Shown: piece after piece, positions 16,250-24,435 of the stretch
Layout: each line of letters opens with the position of its first letter
Numbering within the stretch: the first letter of the stretch is position 1
NCBI RefSeq assembly: GCF_001580535.1
Contig: NZ_LHZA01000146.1
Coordinates: forward strand, 1 to 61,719
Direction of reading: 5' to 3'
Length of the DNA stretch: 61,719 nucleotides
Source of the DNA: Acetobacter cerevisiae
Lineage (GTDB): Bacteria; Pseudomonadota; Alphaproteobacteria; Acetobacterales; Acetobacteraceae
Notes under the pieces: model-generated
The model's database searches: none
Seen by the model: the letters and a program-made list of their open reading frames with translations, nothing else
Told to the model about the DNA's origin: nothing
Program-made: the position numbers and the translations under genes

Positions 16250-18421
16250 ATGTCTCAGTCTCTCGCCCGCTCTCTCGGTTTTGCTCCGCTGGTGCCGCTC
16301 TGGGTGCTGGCAACACTTGGCATTCTTGCTGTTGTTCTGTGCGGCTATGCGCTCTTCCGCCGCACCAAGGGGGCTTTCTTCCGGCTGGCAGCCATGCTCT
16401 CCGTTCTGGTATGGCTGGCCGGGCCGCAGCGCCTGCATGAAAGCTGGCATGTGCTGCCGGAAACGGCGTTATTGCTGGTGGATCAGTCGCCCTCCATGTC
16501 CGTCGGGCAAAGGGCCTCCATCGCCCGGCAGGCGGCCAGCACGATGGCGCAGGCCCATACGGATGGGCTGAACCTGCGTACCGTCACCGTCCGCAATTCC
16601 GGCCATAACGGCACTCGCCTGTTTGATGCGCTGGAACAGGCCGCTGCCGATGTTCCGCCGGACCAGCTGGCCGGCGCGGTGATGATTACGGATGGTCAGG
16701 TGGCCGATATTCCGGCCAGCGTGCCGGACCGCCTGCGCCCCACCACGCCAGACGGCAAACGGCTCACCCTGCCCCTGCATGTCCTGCTGCCGGCCAAGGG
16801 CGAGGAGACCGACCGGCAACTCCGCATTCTGCAAGCCCCGCCGTATGCCATTGTGGGCCAGCCCGCCAAACTGCGCGTGCAGGTGGATGATGCCGGGCCA
16901 GGCACCACGCCCGGCGCACAGGCAGACGTCACCCTGCGGGTGAATGGGGAGGATCCGGTTGTCATTCCCGTGCGCACAGGCTCCCCGCAGGACATTTCCC
17001 TGCCCGTGCCGCATCCGGGCCAGATGCTGGTCAGCCTGTCCGTGGCCCCGCTGGAAGGCGAGGTCTCACAGCTCAACAACCAGTCCGTCACCCACATTAC
17101 CGACATCCGGGACCGGCTGCGCGTTCTGCTGATTTCCGGCACACCCAATCAGGGTGAGCGCGTCTGGCGGCGTTTGCTGAAGGCTGATCCGTCGGTTGAT
17201 CTGATTCACTTCACCATTCTGCGTCCGCCGGACAAGGATGATGGCACTCCGCTGTCTGATCTGGCGCTGATCGCCTTCCCCGTGCGGGAGCTGTTTCAGG
17301 ACAAAATCGACCAGTTTGATCTGATCATTCTGGACGGGTTCGAGAACAGAAACATTCTGCCGCACGCCTATCTGAACAACATCGCCAGCTTTGTGCGCAA
17401 AGGTGGCGGCCTGTTGCTGACGGGTGGGCCGGAATTTGTTGGCCCCGGCACGCTGCAGGATACCCCTGTGGGCGACATCCTGCCCGCGCATGTGCCCTCT
17501 GAAGGCGGCATGGTCGAACAGCGTTTCCGCCCAAAGCTGACGGCTGAAGGCCGCCGCCATCCGGTCACGGCTGCCCTGCCAGGTGCGCCGCCACAGAACA
17601 GTGCAGCAGACACAGCCCAGACCATCCCCGGCCAGTGGGGTCCGTGGTATCGCGCCCTCAAGCCCGATTCCACGCATGGCCAGACGCTAATGAGCGGGCC
17701 GGATAACGCTCCGCTGCTGGTGCTGGACCATGTGGATCAGGGGCGTGTGGCCCTCCTGCTGTCTGACCAGATCTGGCTGTGGTCGCGTGGTGAAGGTGGT
17801 GGCGGCCCGCAGGCCGAGCTGCTGCGTCGGATTTCACACTGGCTGATGAAAGAGCCGGAACTGGAAGAAGAGCAACTGACGGCCGCGATTGCCGGAGGAG
17901 AACTCACCGTCACCCGTCGCAGCACGGCAGATGCCGCGCAAAAAAGTGTGACCGTGACCCCGCCCGGCCGCCCTGCCATCAGTCTGGCTTTAAAGCCGCC
18001 AGCGGAAGACGCCGGAAATAAGGAAGACGCAACCGGCCTCAGCGTGGGCCGCATGCAGGCCGATAAGCCCGGCATCTGGCAGGTGGATGACGGCACGCAC
18101 AAAGCCTTTGCTGCCCCGGTGCAGCCAGACCCGCAGGAATTTGCAGACCTCCGGGCCACGGCCAGCCGGATCGGCTCTGTCGTTTCAGCCTCTGGTGGCG
18201 GCGTGTTCTGGACGGGAGAGAACAGTGCTTCCCTCAGCGTTCCGGCTCTGCGGCTGGCAGACGGCAGCACCCTGCACGGAGCGGACTGGATGGGCTTCCC
18301 GCACCGCAACGCGCATGTCGTCACGGGGAAAAGTGCAACGCCCCTGCTACCTGCATGGCTGATGCTGGGCCTGTCCCTCTGCCTGCTGTTTGCGGGCTGG
18401 TGGCGGGAAGGACGGCGCTGA
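16250..18421 (+). CDS. membrane protein with VWA-like and amidotransferase-like domains
   Basis: The 723 residues have two N-terminal helices (about 15-60), a VWA-like region with a DQSPS metal-site motif (residues 78-82, a DxSxS match), and a class I glutamine-amidotransferase-like fold around SFVRKGGGLLLTGGPEF without an obvious catalytic cysteine. One more helix lies near the C-terminus (about 698-716). The topology suggests a large periplasmic part held at both ends. It begins 5 bp after the DUF4159 gene and is the fourth gene of the MoxR operon. No enzyme activity can be assigned. Confidence 0.75.
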   Translation: MSQSLARSLGFAPLVPLWVLATLGILAVVLCGYALFRRTKGAFFRLAAMLSVLVWLAGPQRLHESWHVLPETALLLVDQSPSMSVGQRASIARQAASTMAQAHTDGLNLRTVTVRNSGHNGTRLFDALEQAAADVPPDQLAGAVMITDGQVADIPASVPDRLRPTTPDGKRLTLPLHVLLPAKGEETDRQLRILQAPPYAIVGQPAKLRVQVDDAGPGTTPGAQADVTLRVNGEDPVVIPVRTGSPQDISLPVPHPGQMLVSLSVAPLEGEVSQLNNQSVTHITDIRDRLRVLLISGTPNQGERVWRRLLKADPSVDLIHFTILRPPDKDDGTPLSDLALIAFPVRELFQDKIDQFDLIILDGFENRNILPHAYLNNIASFVRKGGGLLLTGGPEFVGPGTLQDTPVGDILPAHVPSEGGMVEQRFRPKLTAEGRRHPVTAALPGAPPQNSAADTAQTIPGQWGPWYRALKPDSTHGQTLMSGPDNAPLLVLDHVDQGRVALLLSDQIWLWSRGEGGGGPQAELLRRISHWLMKEPELEEEQLTAAIAGGELTVTRRSTADAAQKSVTVTPPGRPAISLALKPPAEDAGNKEDATGLSVGRMQADKPGIWQVDDGTHKAFAAPVQPDPQEFADLRATASRIGSVVSASGGGVFWTGENSASLSVPALRLADGSTLHGADWMGFPHRNAHVVTGKSATPLLPAWLMLGLSLCLLFAGWWREGRR

Positions 18422-18492
18422 CTACCGTTTTCCTTTCCGCCCGCACGCGGGTGTGATAAATAATGAAGTCAGGTTCCACCTATGGACAGATC

Positions 18493-19101
18493 ATGACCCG
18501 TTTCTTCCGCTTTACTCCGGCTGCTCTCATGGTTGGTGGCAGTCTTCTTTTTGCCTGTGCTACGCCCGTCTGGGCTCAATCCGCCCGCGAGGCTGAAGCG
18601 CAGGCGGCTGCTGAAGAAGCTGCCCAGAAAGCGGAAGCCGCCAAGGCCATGAAGCGCGCCGCCCCTCCGGCCTCCATCCCGGGTGCGGAAGGCAATGACG
18701 ACGAGGAGGGTGACCGCACCAATGCGGATATGGAACCCACCGCCGCTCTGTTTGACGCCATCAATCGCGGCAGCCTGCTTTCCGCCAAGGAATCCGTAAA
18801 CCGTGGTGCGGATCTGAACCATCGCAACATGCTGGGTCAGACGCCGCTGGATATGGCGATTGACCTCAACCGGAACCCCATCATCTTCCTGCTACTGTCC
18901 ATGCGCGGCAATGATGACCGTCCGCGCACCGATATCGCGTCGCAAACCCGCGGCATGGATACCCAAAATGGCGCAGGCCATCTGACCATTGGCGGCACGG
19001 CTGGCCGACATAATGCTGAAGCCGCGACCAGCAGCCGTTATGATAGATCCGGCGGCGCTGCCCGCCCCGATATCGGTTTCCTTGGGTTTGGCGGCAGCTA
19101 A
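18493..19101 (+). CDS. exported ankyrin-repeat-like protein
   Basis: From the ATG at 18493 it has 202 residues: a signal peptide (MTRFFRFTPAALMVGGSLLF, cut near VWA-QS, residue 28), an Ala/Glu-rich stretch likely to form a coiled coil (30-55), then one or two ankyrin-type units (AALFDAINRGSLLSAKESV and GADLNHRNMLGQTPLDMAI). The C-terminal 60 residues are Gly/Arg/Asp-rich and unstructured. An ATG at 18463 would put ten polar residues before the signal peptide, so I reject it. It follows the membrane-protein gene by 71 bp and ends before a strong terminator, so it is probably the last gene of the MoxR transcript and a periplasmic partner. Confidence 0.72.
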   Translation: MTRFFRFTPAALMVGGSLLFACATPVWAQSAREAEAQAAAEEAAQKAEAAKAMKRAAPPASIPGAEGNDDEEGDRTNADMEPTAALFDAINRGSLLSAKESVNRGADLNHRNMLGQTPLDMAIDLNRNPIIFLLLSMRGNDDRPRTDIASQTRGMDTQNGAGHLTIGGTAGRHNAEAATSSRYDRSGGAARPDIGFLGFGGS

Positions 19102-19121
19102 ACCAATCAGGTCTAGCCACG

Positions 19122-19153
19122 AAAAAAGCCGCCCATAAGAGGCGGCTTTTTTT
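19122..19153. terminator. bidirectional intrinsic terminator
   Basis: GCCGCC (19128-19133) and GGCGGC (19141-19146) pair around a 7-nt loop, with A6 before and T7 after. It ends the MoxR operon and can also end ccrM transcription coming from the other side. Confidence 0.9.
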
Positions 19154-19212
19154 ATACCATCGACCCAACGCAAACAGGGGCGAAGCCTGACTGGCCCCAG
19201 CCCCGTTGCTGC

Positions 19213-20337
19213 TCAGACAGAAATCACGTTGCTGGCCCCACGACCAGACTGCACCAGACTTTCCTGCCGCAGCACATCCAGCGGCAGCCAGACGCCATCC
19301 CGTTCAAAGTGCCAGAAGGTCCAGCCGTTGCAGGACGGTGCATTGGTCAGCATTGCGCCCATCTTGTGAATGGAGCCGCGCTTGTCCCCACTTACCAGCG
19401 TGCCATCGGGCGAAACCGTAGCCTGCACGCGCTGCTTCTTGTCAGCCAGAACGACACCGGCAGACAGAAGGCCCTGCTCAACCAGACTGCCAAACGGCAC
19501 ACGCGGTGCTTCGCGCTTGTCCTGCGTGGTCATCACGGCATCGTCAGACAGAGGTTCTTCCCGCGCCACACGACCCAGAGCGGCTTCCACATAATCGGGG
19601 TGACGCTCAATCCCAATAAACCGACGGCGCAGACGCTTCGCCATAGCTGGCGTGGTACCCGTGCCGGTGAAGGGGTCCAGCACCACATCATCAACAGACG
19701 TTGAGGCCAGCAGAACACGATGCAGCAGGCTTTCCGGCTTCTGCGTCGGGTGCAGTTTCAGGCCATGTTCGTTGCGCAGGCGCTCATTGCCTGTGCACAG
19801 CGGCAGATACCAGTCGGAGCGCATCTGCACGTCATCATTCAGGGCCTTCATGGCCTGATAGTTGAAGCGATAGCGGCTGTCTTCGCTGCGGGCGGCCCAG
19901 ATCATCGTCTCGTGCGCATTGGTAAAGCGACGGCCACGGAAGTTCGGCATCGGGTTAGACTTGCGCCACACGATGTCATTCAGAATCCAGAACCCCAGAT
20001 CCTGCAGGATCGCACCAATGCGGAAAATGTTGTGATAAGAGCCAATCACCCAGATGGTGCCGTCCTTATGCAGAACGCGGCGCGCTTCCGTCAGCCATGC
20101 GCGGGTAAAGCGGTCATACTCAGCCAGATCGGAAAACTTGTCCCAGTCATCATCCACGCCGTCCACAAGGGAATCATCCGGGCGACGCAGCTCACCGCGC
20201 AGCTGGAGGTTATACGGCGGGTCAGCAAACACGCAGTCCACAGAACCAGACGGCAGGCTGCGCATGGTTTCCACGCATTCGCCACGCAGAATCTGATCAA
20301 GAGGAAGTTCCATAGTGACTGATTTTGCGCCGCTCAT
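19213..20337 (-). CDS. ccrM: CcrM-type DNA adenine-N6 methyltransferase (GANTC)
   Basis: This beta-class N6-adenine methyltransferase has 374 residues. The catalytic motif DPPYNLQL (39-46) precedes the AdoMet-binding FTGTGTT (223-229), and the DNA-binding insert [18 protein letters not shown] matches CcrM. The C-terminal 100 residues, with [16 protein letters not shown] and [11 protein letters not shown], form the RAMA-type domain needed by CcrM. CcrM methylates GANTC after replication and coordinates cell-cycle transcription in alphaproteobacteria. The ATG at 20337 overlaps the rnhB stop by 4 bp, so both proteins come from one message. The region upstream of rnhB holds five GANTC sites. Confidence 0.95.
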   Translation of the reverse strand: MSGAKSVTMELPLDQILRGECVETMRSLPSGSVDCVFADPPYNLQLRGELRRPDDSLVDGVDDDWDKFSDLAEYDRFTRAWLTEARRVLHKDGTIWVIGSYHNIFRIGAILQDLGFWILNDIVWRKSNPMPNFRGRRFTNAHETMIWAARSEDSRYRFNYQAMKALNDDVQMRSDWYLPLCTGNERLRNEHGLKLHPTQKPESLLHRVLLASTSVDDVVLDPFTGTGTTPAMAKRLRRRFIGIERHPDYVEAALGRVAREEPLSDDAVMTTQDKREAPRVPFGSLVEQGLLSAGVVLADKKQRVQATVSPDGTLVSGDKRGSIHKMGAMLTNAPSCNGWTFWHFERDGVWLPLDVLRQESLVQSGRGASNVISV

Positions 20338-20963
20338 GCCCGGCCCTCCATAGCAAGATGTTCAATTTGCCGGCGCACAGTGCCGAATGTTTTACGATGA
20401 TGCGGGGTCACCCCCACGCTGCTCAGAGCCTCGCGGTGGACCACGGTGCCGTATCCGGCATTGCGTTCCCAGCCATAAGCGGGCCAGCGCACGTCAAGAC
20501 GGGCCATGATGCGATCCCGCACCACTTTGGCCACGATGGATGCTGCTGCAATGGAAAGGCTGAGCCTGTCGCCCCCAACAATCGCTTCCGCACTACACCC
20601 GAAAGACGGCAGCTTATTTCCATCCACCAGCACATGGTCCGGCAGGCGGGGCAGACGCGCGACGGCGCGCTGCATGGCCAGATGGGCAGCGTGATGGATG
20701 TTGAGCGTATCAATTTCGGTAGCAGACGCAGCGCCCAGGCCAATTTCAATGCCGGGCACATCAGGCAGGCGGGCCGCAATGGCCTCACGCACAGCAGGCT
20801 TCAGTTTTTTGGAATCATCAATAACGGCTGCAAGGTCATCCGGCACACCAGCGCCAAACACCACAGCGGCAGCCACCACGGGACCAGCCAGCGGGCCACG
20901 CCCGACTTCATCAACACCGGCGACGCGTCCGCCGTGTTGCTGCTCCCGTGTAAAATCCGGCAT
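20334..20963 (-). CDS. rnhB: ribonuclease HII
   Basis: The enzyme has 209 residues from the ATG at 20963 and removes ribonucleotides and RNA primers from RNA-DNA hybrids. The active-site segment [12 protein letters not shown] (with Asp and Glu) lies near residue 16. Further acidic residues sit in [10 protein letters not shown] and in the [16 protein letters not shown] segments. A GTG at 20978 would extend it by five residues, but its codons overlap the SD-like GGAAAGAGGG that fits the ATG at 20963. The gene heads the rnhB-ccrM unit, an order common in alphaproteobacteria. Confidence 0.94.
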   Translation of the reverse strand: MPDFTREQQHGGRVAGVDEVGRGPLAGPVVAAAVVFGAGVPDDLAAVIDDSKKLKPAVREAIAARLPDVPGIEIGLGAASATEIDTLNIHHAAHLAMQRAVARLPRLPDHVLVDGNKLPSFGCSAEAIVGGDRLSLSIAAASIVAKVVRDRIMARLDVRWPAYGWERNAGYGTVVHREALSSVGVTPHHRKTFGTVRRQIEHLAMEGRA

Positions 20964-20989
20964 GGTCCCTCTTTCCACTCGTTTGGCAG

Positions 20990-21072
20990 GACTCGGTTAA
21001 AATAACCGAGTCGCACCAATTCCGACTCCGTGGAAAGAGGAGAATCACTTTTCACCGAAACGCGCAAGACTC
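20990..21072 (-). promoter_or_regulatory. GANTC-rich regulatory region with perfect inverted repeat, upstream of rnhB-ccrM
   Basis: Five GANTC sites lie within 83 bp: 20990-20994, 21008-21012, 21024-21028, 21042-21046 and 21068-21072. The first two are the outer ends of a perfect inverted repeat, GACTCGGTTA (20990-20999) and TAACCGAGTC (21003-21012). A second, looser repeat pairs TTTTCACCG (21049-21057) with CGGTGAAAA (21074-21082). GANTC is expected about once in 256 bp by chance. In Caulobacter the ccrM promoter is itself methylation-controlled, so feedback control by CcrM is a fair inference here. Confidence 0.6.
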
Positions 21073-21089
21073 CCGGTGAAAATGTTTTA

Positions 21090-21395
21090 TCAGGAGCGCT
21101 TGGAACGCGGGAACACCAGCCAGCCGAGCAGCACGCCCACGAAGGACACAATACCCAGTGAAAGCAAGGGTTTATCCCGCACGAAGGTCACGGCTTTTTC
21201 CACCACACCCTCGCCTTCTTCATACAGGTCAGCAAATTCCTGCTGTGCCATGCCGGAGAACTGATCGTACTTGCCTTCGGCCTGCAGACCCAGATCACCC
21301 GTCAGACCACCGGCTGCGTCTTTCACGCGGCCTTTGGCTTCATCAGCTGCGCCTTCGAGTTTCGTGCCGATGTTTTTGAGCTTATCGTCAGCCAT
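21090..21395 (-). CDS. CsbD-family stress protein with C-terminal TM anchor
   Basis: This small protein of 101 residues has a CsbD-like N-terminal part rich in Lys, Glu, Gly and Ala (MADDKLKNIGTKLEGAADEA) and a second similar stretch (LQAEGKYDQFSGMAQ). A C-terminal hydrophobic segment (about residues 76-95, LLSLGIVSFVGVLLGWLVF) ends in basic residues, like the ribosome-associated ElaB/YqjD proteins. Members are induced by general stress; the exact role is unknown. It lies alone between the ccrM region and a divergent MFS gene. The SD is the AAAGGAGAAAG just before the ATG. Confidence 0.82.
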   Translation of the reverse strand: MADDKLKNIGTKLEGAADEAKGRVKDAAGGLTGDLGLQAEGKYDQFSGMAQQEFADLYEEGEGVVEKAVTFVRDKPLLSLGIVSFVGVLLGWLVFPRSKRS

Positions 21396-21507
21396 AAACT
21401 TTCTCCTTTTTTAGACCGTTCCGTATTCAGAATGCCGGTCGCCATAAAATAGCGTTTGAGCACGGTCTTCTGTTGCATCAGACCGCAAAAACACGTCTCT
21501 GGCTAGC

Positions 21508-22908
21508 ATGCCGTCTATAAGCCGCCCTCATCTGATCGCCCTTATCGTCGCTTCCATGTTCTTCATGGAGCAGCTGGACGGCACCATTCTGGCCACAGCA
21601 CTCCCCTCCATCGCCCACAGCCTGCATGTCGATACAGTGTCCACCTCCGTGGCGCTGACGTCCTACATCATAGGTCTGGCCATATTTATCCCCGCTTCCG
21701 GCGCGCTGGCCGACAGGCTGGGCAGCCGCACGGTGCTGACCGGGGCCATCATCATGTTCGTTGCGTGCTCGGTGCTGTGCGCATCCTCTACCAGCCTGAT
21801 TTTTCTGGCTTGTATGCTTACTTTGCAGGGCATTGGCGGCGCACTGATGGTGCCGGTGGGGCGTCTGGTGGTGCTCCGCGGCACAGCGCGGGAAGATCTG
21901 GTGCGCACCATGACGTGGATGATGCTCCCCGCCACCCTCGGCCCGCTGATGGGGCCTGTGGTGGGCGGTTTCATCACCACCTATCTGTCCTGGCGCTGGA
22001 ATTTCTATCTCAATATCCCGGTCGGCCTTGTGGGGCTCCTACTGACCCGCCGCTTCATCCCCAATGTCCGCGCGCCCAACCCGCCACCGTTTGACCTGCG
22101 TGGCATGCTTCTGGCCGGTGGCGGACTTGCCATTCTTTCAATTGCAGCGGAACTCTTCAGCCATGGTGAAGGCGGCGGCATGCTGGTTCTGGGCATGCTG
22201 GCAGGCGGTAGCAGCCTGATGGGGCTTTATAGCCTGCATGCGGGCCGCACGGAGGCCCCGTTACTGGATTTTAGCCTGTTTCGCGTGCCGACCTTCGCCA
22301 TTTCCGTGGTGGGGGGCGCGGCGTCTCGCGTCGCTGTCGGCTCACTCCCGTTCCTGTTCCCAACGTTCCTGCAAATTGGCGCAGGCCTGAATGCGGCACA
22401 GAGCGGGGCTATCACCTTTATTGCGCCCCTCGGGGCCATTGCCATGCGGCCTTTTGTGCCCGCCACACTGGCCCGCTGGGGCTTCAGGCGCGTGCTGATG
22501 GCCAACGGGTTTTCCGCCGCCATTCTGTTCGCCCTGATTGCAGGCTTCCACAAAGGCCAGCCGCTCTGGACGCTATCGCTGATTCTGTTCGTAGCCGGCA
22601 TGGCGCAGGCCACGCAGTTTTCGGCCTATAACACCATCGCCTATGCGGATATTTCCAGGCAGCGCATGAGTGCGGCCACCAGCCTCTATTCCACCCTGCA
22701 ACAGCTCATGCTCTCGGTTGGCATCTGCACGGCAGCAGGCACGCTCACGCTCACGCTCACGCACATCCTCCGCCAGCACGCCACACCCACCCTGCATGAT
22801 TTCTCAATCGCCTTTCTGGTGACGGGCACCATCTCCATGCTGGCCGTGCCGGCTGCGGCGTGTCTTTCCCCACAGGCCGGAGCCAGCATGAGCGGCAACA
22901 AATCCTGA
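21508..22908 (+). CDS. MFS transporter, DHA2 family
   Basis: The 466 residues form about 14 hydrophobic segments. Helix 1 carries MEQLDGTILATALPSIA, the DHA2 signature; motif A is GALADRLGSRTVL and motif C lies in ATLGPLMGPVVGGFITTY. It is probably a drug or metabolite exporter. It is shorter than the EmrB-like protein at 4442-6019 and has no membrane-fusion partner next to it, so it may export only across the inner membrane. It is divergent from the csbD-like gene. The ATG at 21508 has no strong SD. It ends 267 bp before the RND operon, and I see no clear terminator between. Confidence 0.87.
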   Translation: MPSISRPHLIALIVASMFFMEQLDGTILATALPSIAHSLHVDTVSTSVALTSYIIGLAIFIPASGALADRLGSRTVLTGAIIMFVACSVLCASSTSLIFLACMLTLQGIGGALMVPVGRLVVLRGTAREDLVRTMTWMMLPATLGPLMGPVVGGFITTYLSWRWNFYLNIPVGLVGLLLTRRFIPNVRAPNPPPFDLRGMLLAGGGLAILSIAAELFSHGEGGGMLVLGMLAGGSSLMGLYSLHAGRTEAPLLDFSLFRVPTFAISVVGGAASRVAVGSLPFLFPTFLQIGAGLNAAQSGAITFIAPLGAIAMRPFVPATLARWGFRRVLMANGFSAAILFALIAGFHKGQPLWTLSLILFVAGMAQATQFSAYNTIAYADISRQRMSAATSLYSTLQQLMLSVGICTAAGTLTLTLTHILRQHATPTLHDFSIAFLVTGTISMLAVPAAACLSPQAGASMSGNKS

Positions 22909-23175
22909 TCCCGCCTTCCGATCTTAAACCTTATTTTAAACGCTCTTTGATAGTGTTCTCTTTCCGTAATAAATCTTGGATGGCACTTTCAGTCCGTGTA
23001 AACTCAAATCTTGTTTTTGTTACAACAGAAGCCGCCTCCCATCCGTCAGTTTCTTGTCAGGATTGAAATTGAACGGTTGGGAAAAGCTGCTACTGTGCCC
23101 TTTGGTTTCCCGCAGGGCTGCATTGCAGCCTCTGCTGTCCACTCTAGCTGTCAGGTGAAACGAGCCGCGCGCCCT

Positions 23176-24435
23176 ATGGATGATCATACCACGGACACAC
23201 GATCCGATTCACCCACGCCTCCTCCCCGCACATCAAGCCGGAAAAAGCGTCTCCTCTGGAGCGGCGTAGCCGTTGCTGGCGTCTGTGTGTTGGCGTTTGC
23301 CTTCCTGCGCCCGCACCACACAACCACAACAGGCAAGCATTCCAGCCGCCATGCTGCCGTCGATAGCAGCACGGCCCAGCCCGTTGCGGTGCAGGTCGTC
23401 AAGACCGGCACCATGCCGGTGGTCCTGACGGAACTTGGGACGGTTGTGCCCGTCACCAACGTGACGGTGCAGACCCGTGTGGAAGGCTACCTGATGCAGG
23501 TGCTCTTTACGGAAGGGCAGCATGTGCATGCTGGCGATCTGCTGGCCGTTATCGACCCGCGCCCCTATGAAGTGCAGCTTGCTCAGTATGAAGGCCAGCT
23601 TGAGCGCGACAAAGCCCAGCTGGCGCAGGCCCGCGTGGATAACGCCCGTTACCAGCGCCTGATCAAGCAGGACAGTATCGACGCCAAAACTGCGCGGGAT
23701 CAGGAATTTCTGGTCCAGCAGTATGAAGGCACCGTCAAGTCTGATCAGGCTCTGGTGGATAACCAGAAACTTCAGCTGATCTACTGTCACATCACCGCCC
23801 CGGTGGATGGCCGTATTGGTATCCGCGCGGTGGATAAGGGCAACTACCTCAGTGCTGGTCAGTCCGGCGGTCTGGCTGTGCTGACCCAGATGCAACCCAT
23901 CTCCGTCATCTTCACCCTGCCGCAGGACCAGCTCCCGCAGGTTGCGGAACAGCTCCGCGCCAAGGGCTCCCTGAAGGTGGAAGCATGGGACAGCTCAAAC
24001 AGCACCAAGATTGCTGATGGCACCGTCAGCACACTGGACAGCCAGATTGATACGGCCACTGGCACGGTCCGCCTGCGCGCCATCTACCCCAATACCGATG
24101 AGCATCTGTTCCCCAACCAGTTCGTCAACGCACGCCTGCTGGTGAAGGATCTGGAAAACGTCATTCTGGTGCCTTCCACATCCCTGCAGACGGGCCCCTC
24201 CGGCCAGTTTGTGTATGTGGTCAAAGCGGACAGCACGGTGGAAGTCCGTCAGGTCAACATCGGGATTTCTGACGGCACGAACACGGTCGTGAAAACCGGC
24301 CTGCAGGCCGGGGACCGCGTGGTGACGGACGGCGTGGACCACCTGCGCGCTGGCAGCAAGGTCACTATTCCTGATCCCAAGACGGCAGCCGACACGTCTC
24401 CCACCACCACACCTGCCGGTACGCCTGCCCAGTGA
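23176..24435 (+). CDS. mdtA: RND periplasmic adaptor MdtA-like
   Basis: This membrane-fusion protein has 419 residues from the ATG at 23176. One N-terminal TM ([19 protein letters not shown]) follows a polar Pro/Ser/Arg-rich leader. The lipoyl halves are [20 protein letters not shown] and the segment [20 protein letters not shown]; the hairpin and beta-barrel domains follow. The frame is open back to an ATG at 23011, but those 55 residues lie in low-GC intergenic sequence and would put the TM too deep. Its stop overlaps the GTG of the next gene, and the order adaptor, pump, pump, outer-membrane channel matches MdtABC systems. Confidence 0.9.
   Translation: MDDHTTDTRSDSPTPPPRTSSRKKRLLWSGVAVAGVCVLAFAFLRPHHTTTTGKHSSRHAAVDSSTAQPVAVQVVKTGTMPVVLTELGTVVPVTNVTVQTRVEGYLMQVLFTEGQHVHAGDLLAVIDPRPYEVQLAQYEGQLERDKAQLAQARVDNARYQRLIKQDSIDAKTARDQEFLVQQYEGTVKSDQALVDNQKLQLIYCHITAPVDGRIGIRAVDKGNYLSAGQSGGLAVLTQMQPISVIFTLPQDQLPQVAEQLRAKGSLKVEAWDSSNSTKIADGTVSTLDSQIDTATGTVRLRAIYPNTDEHLFPNQFVNARLLVKDLENVILVPSTSLQTGPSGQFVYVVKADSTVEVRQVNIGISDGTNTVVKTGLQAGDRVVTDGVDHLRAGSKVTIPDPKTAADTSPTTTPAGTPAQ

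Noticed and set aside
23011-23175. Longer start of the MdtA-like adaptor at 23011
   Set aside because: The extra 55 residues lie in lower-GC intergenic sequence and push the membrane segment to an unusual position; the ATG at 23176 fits the family.
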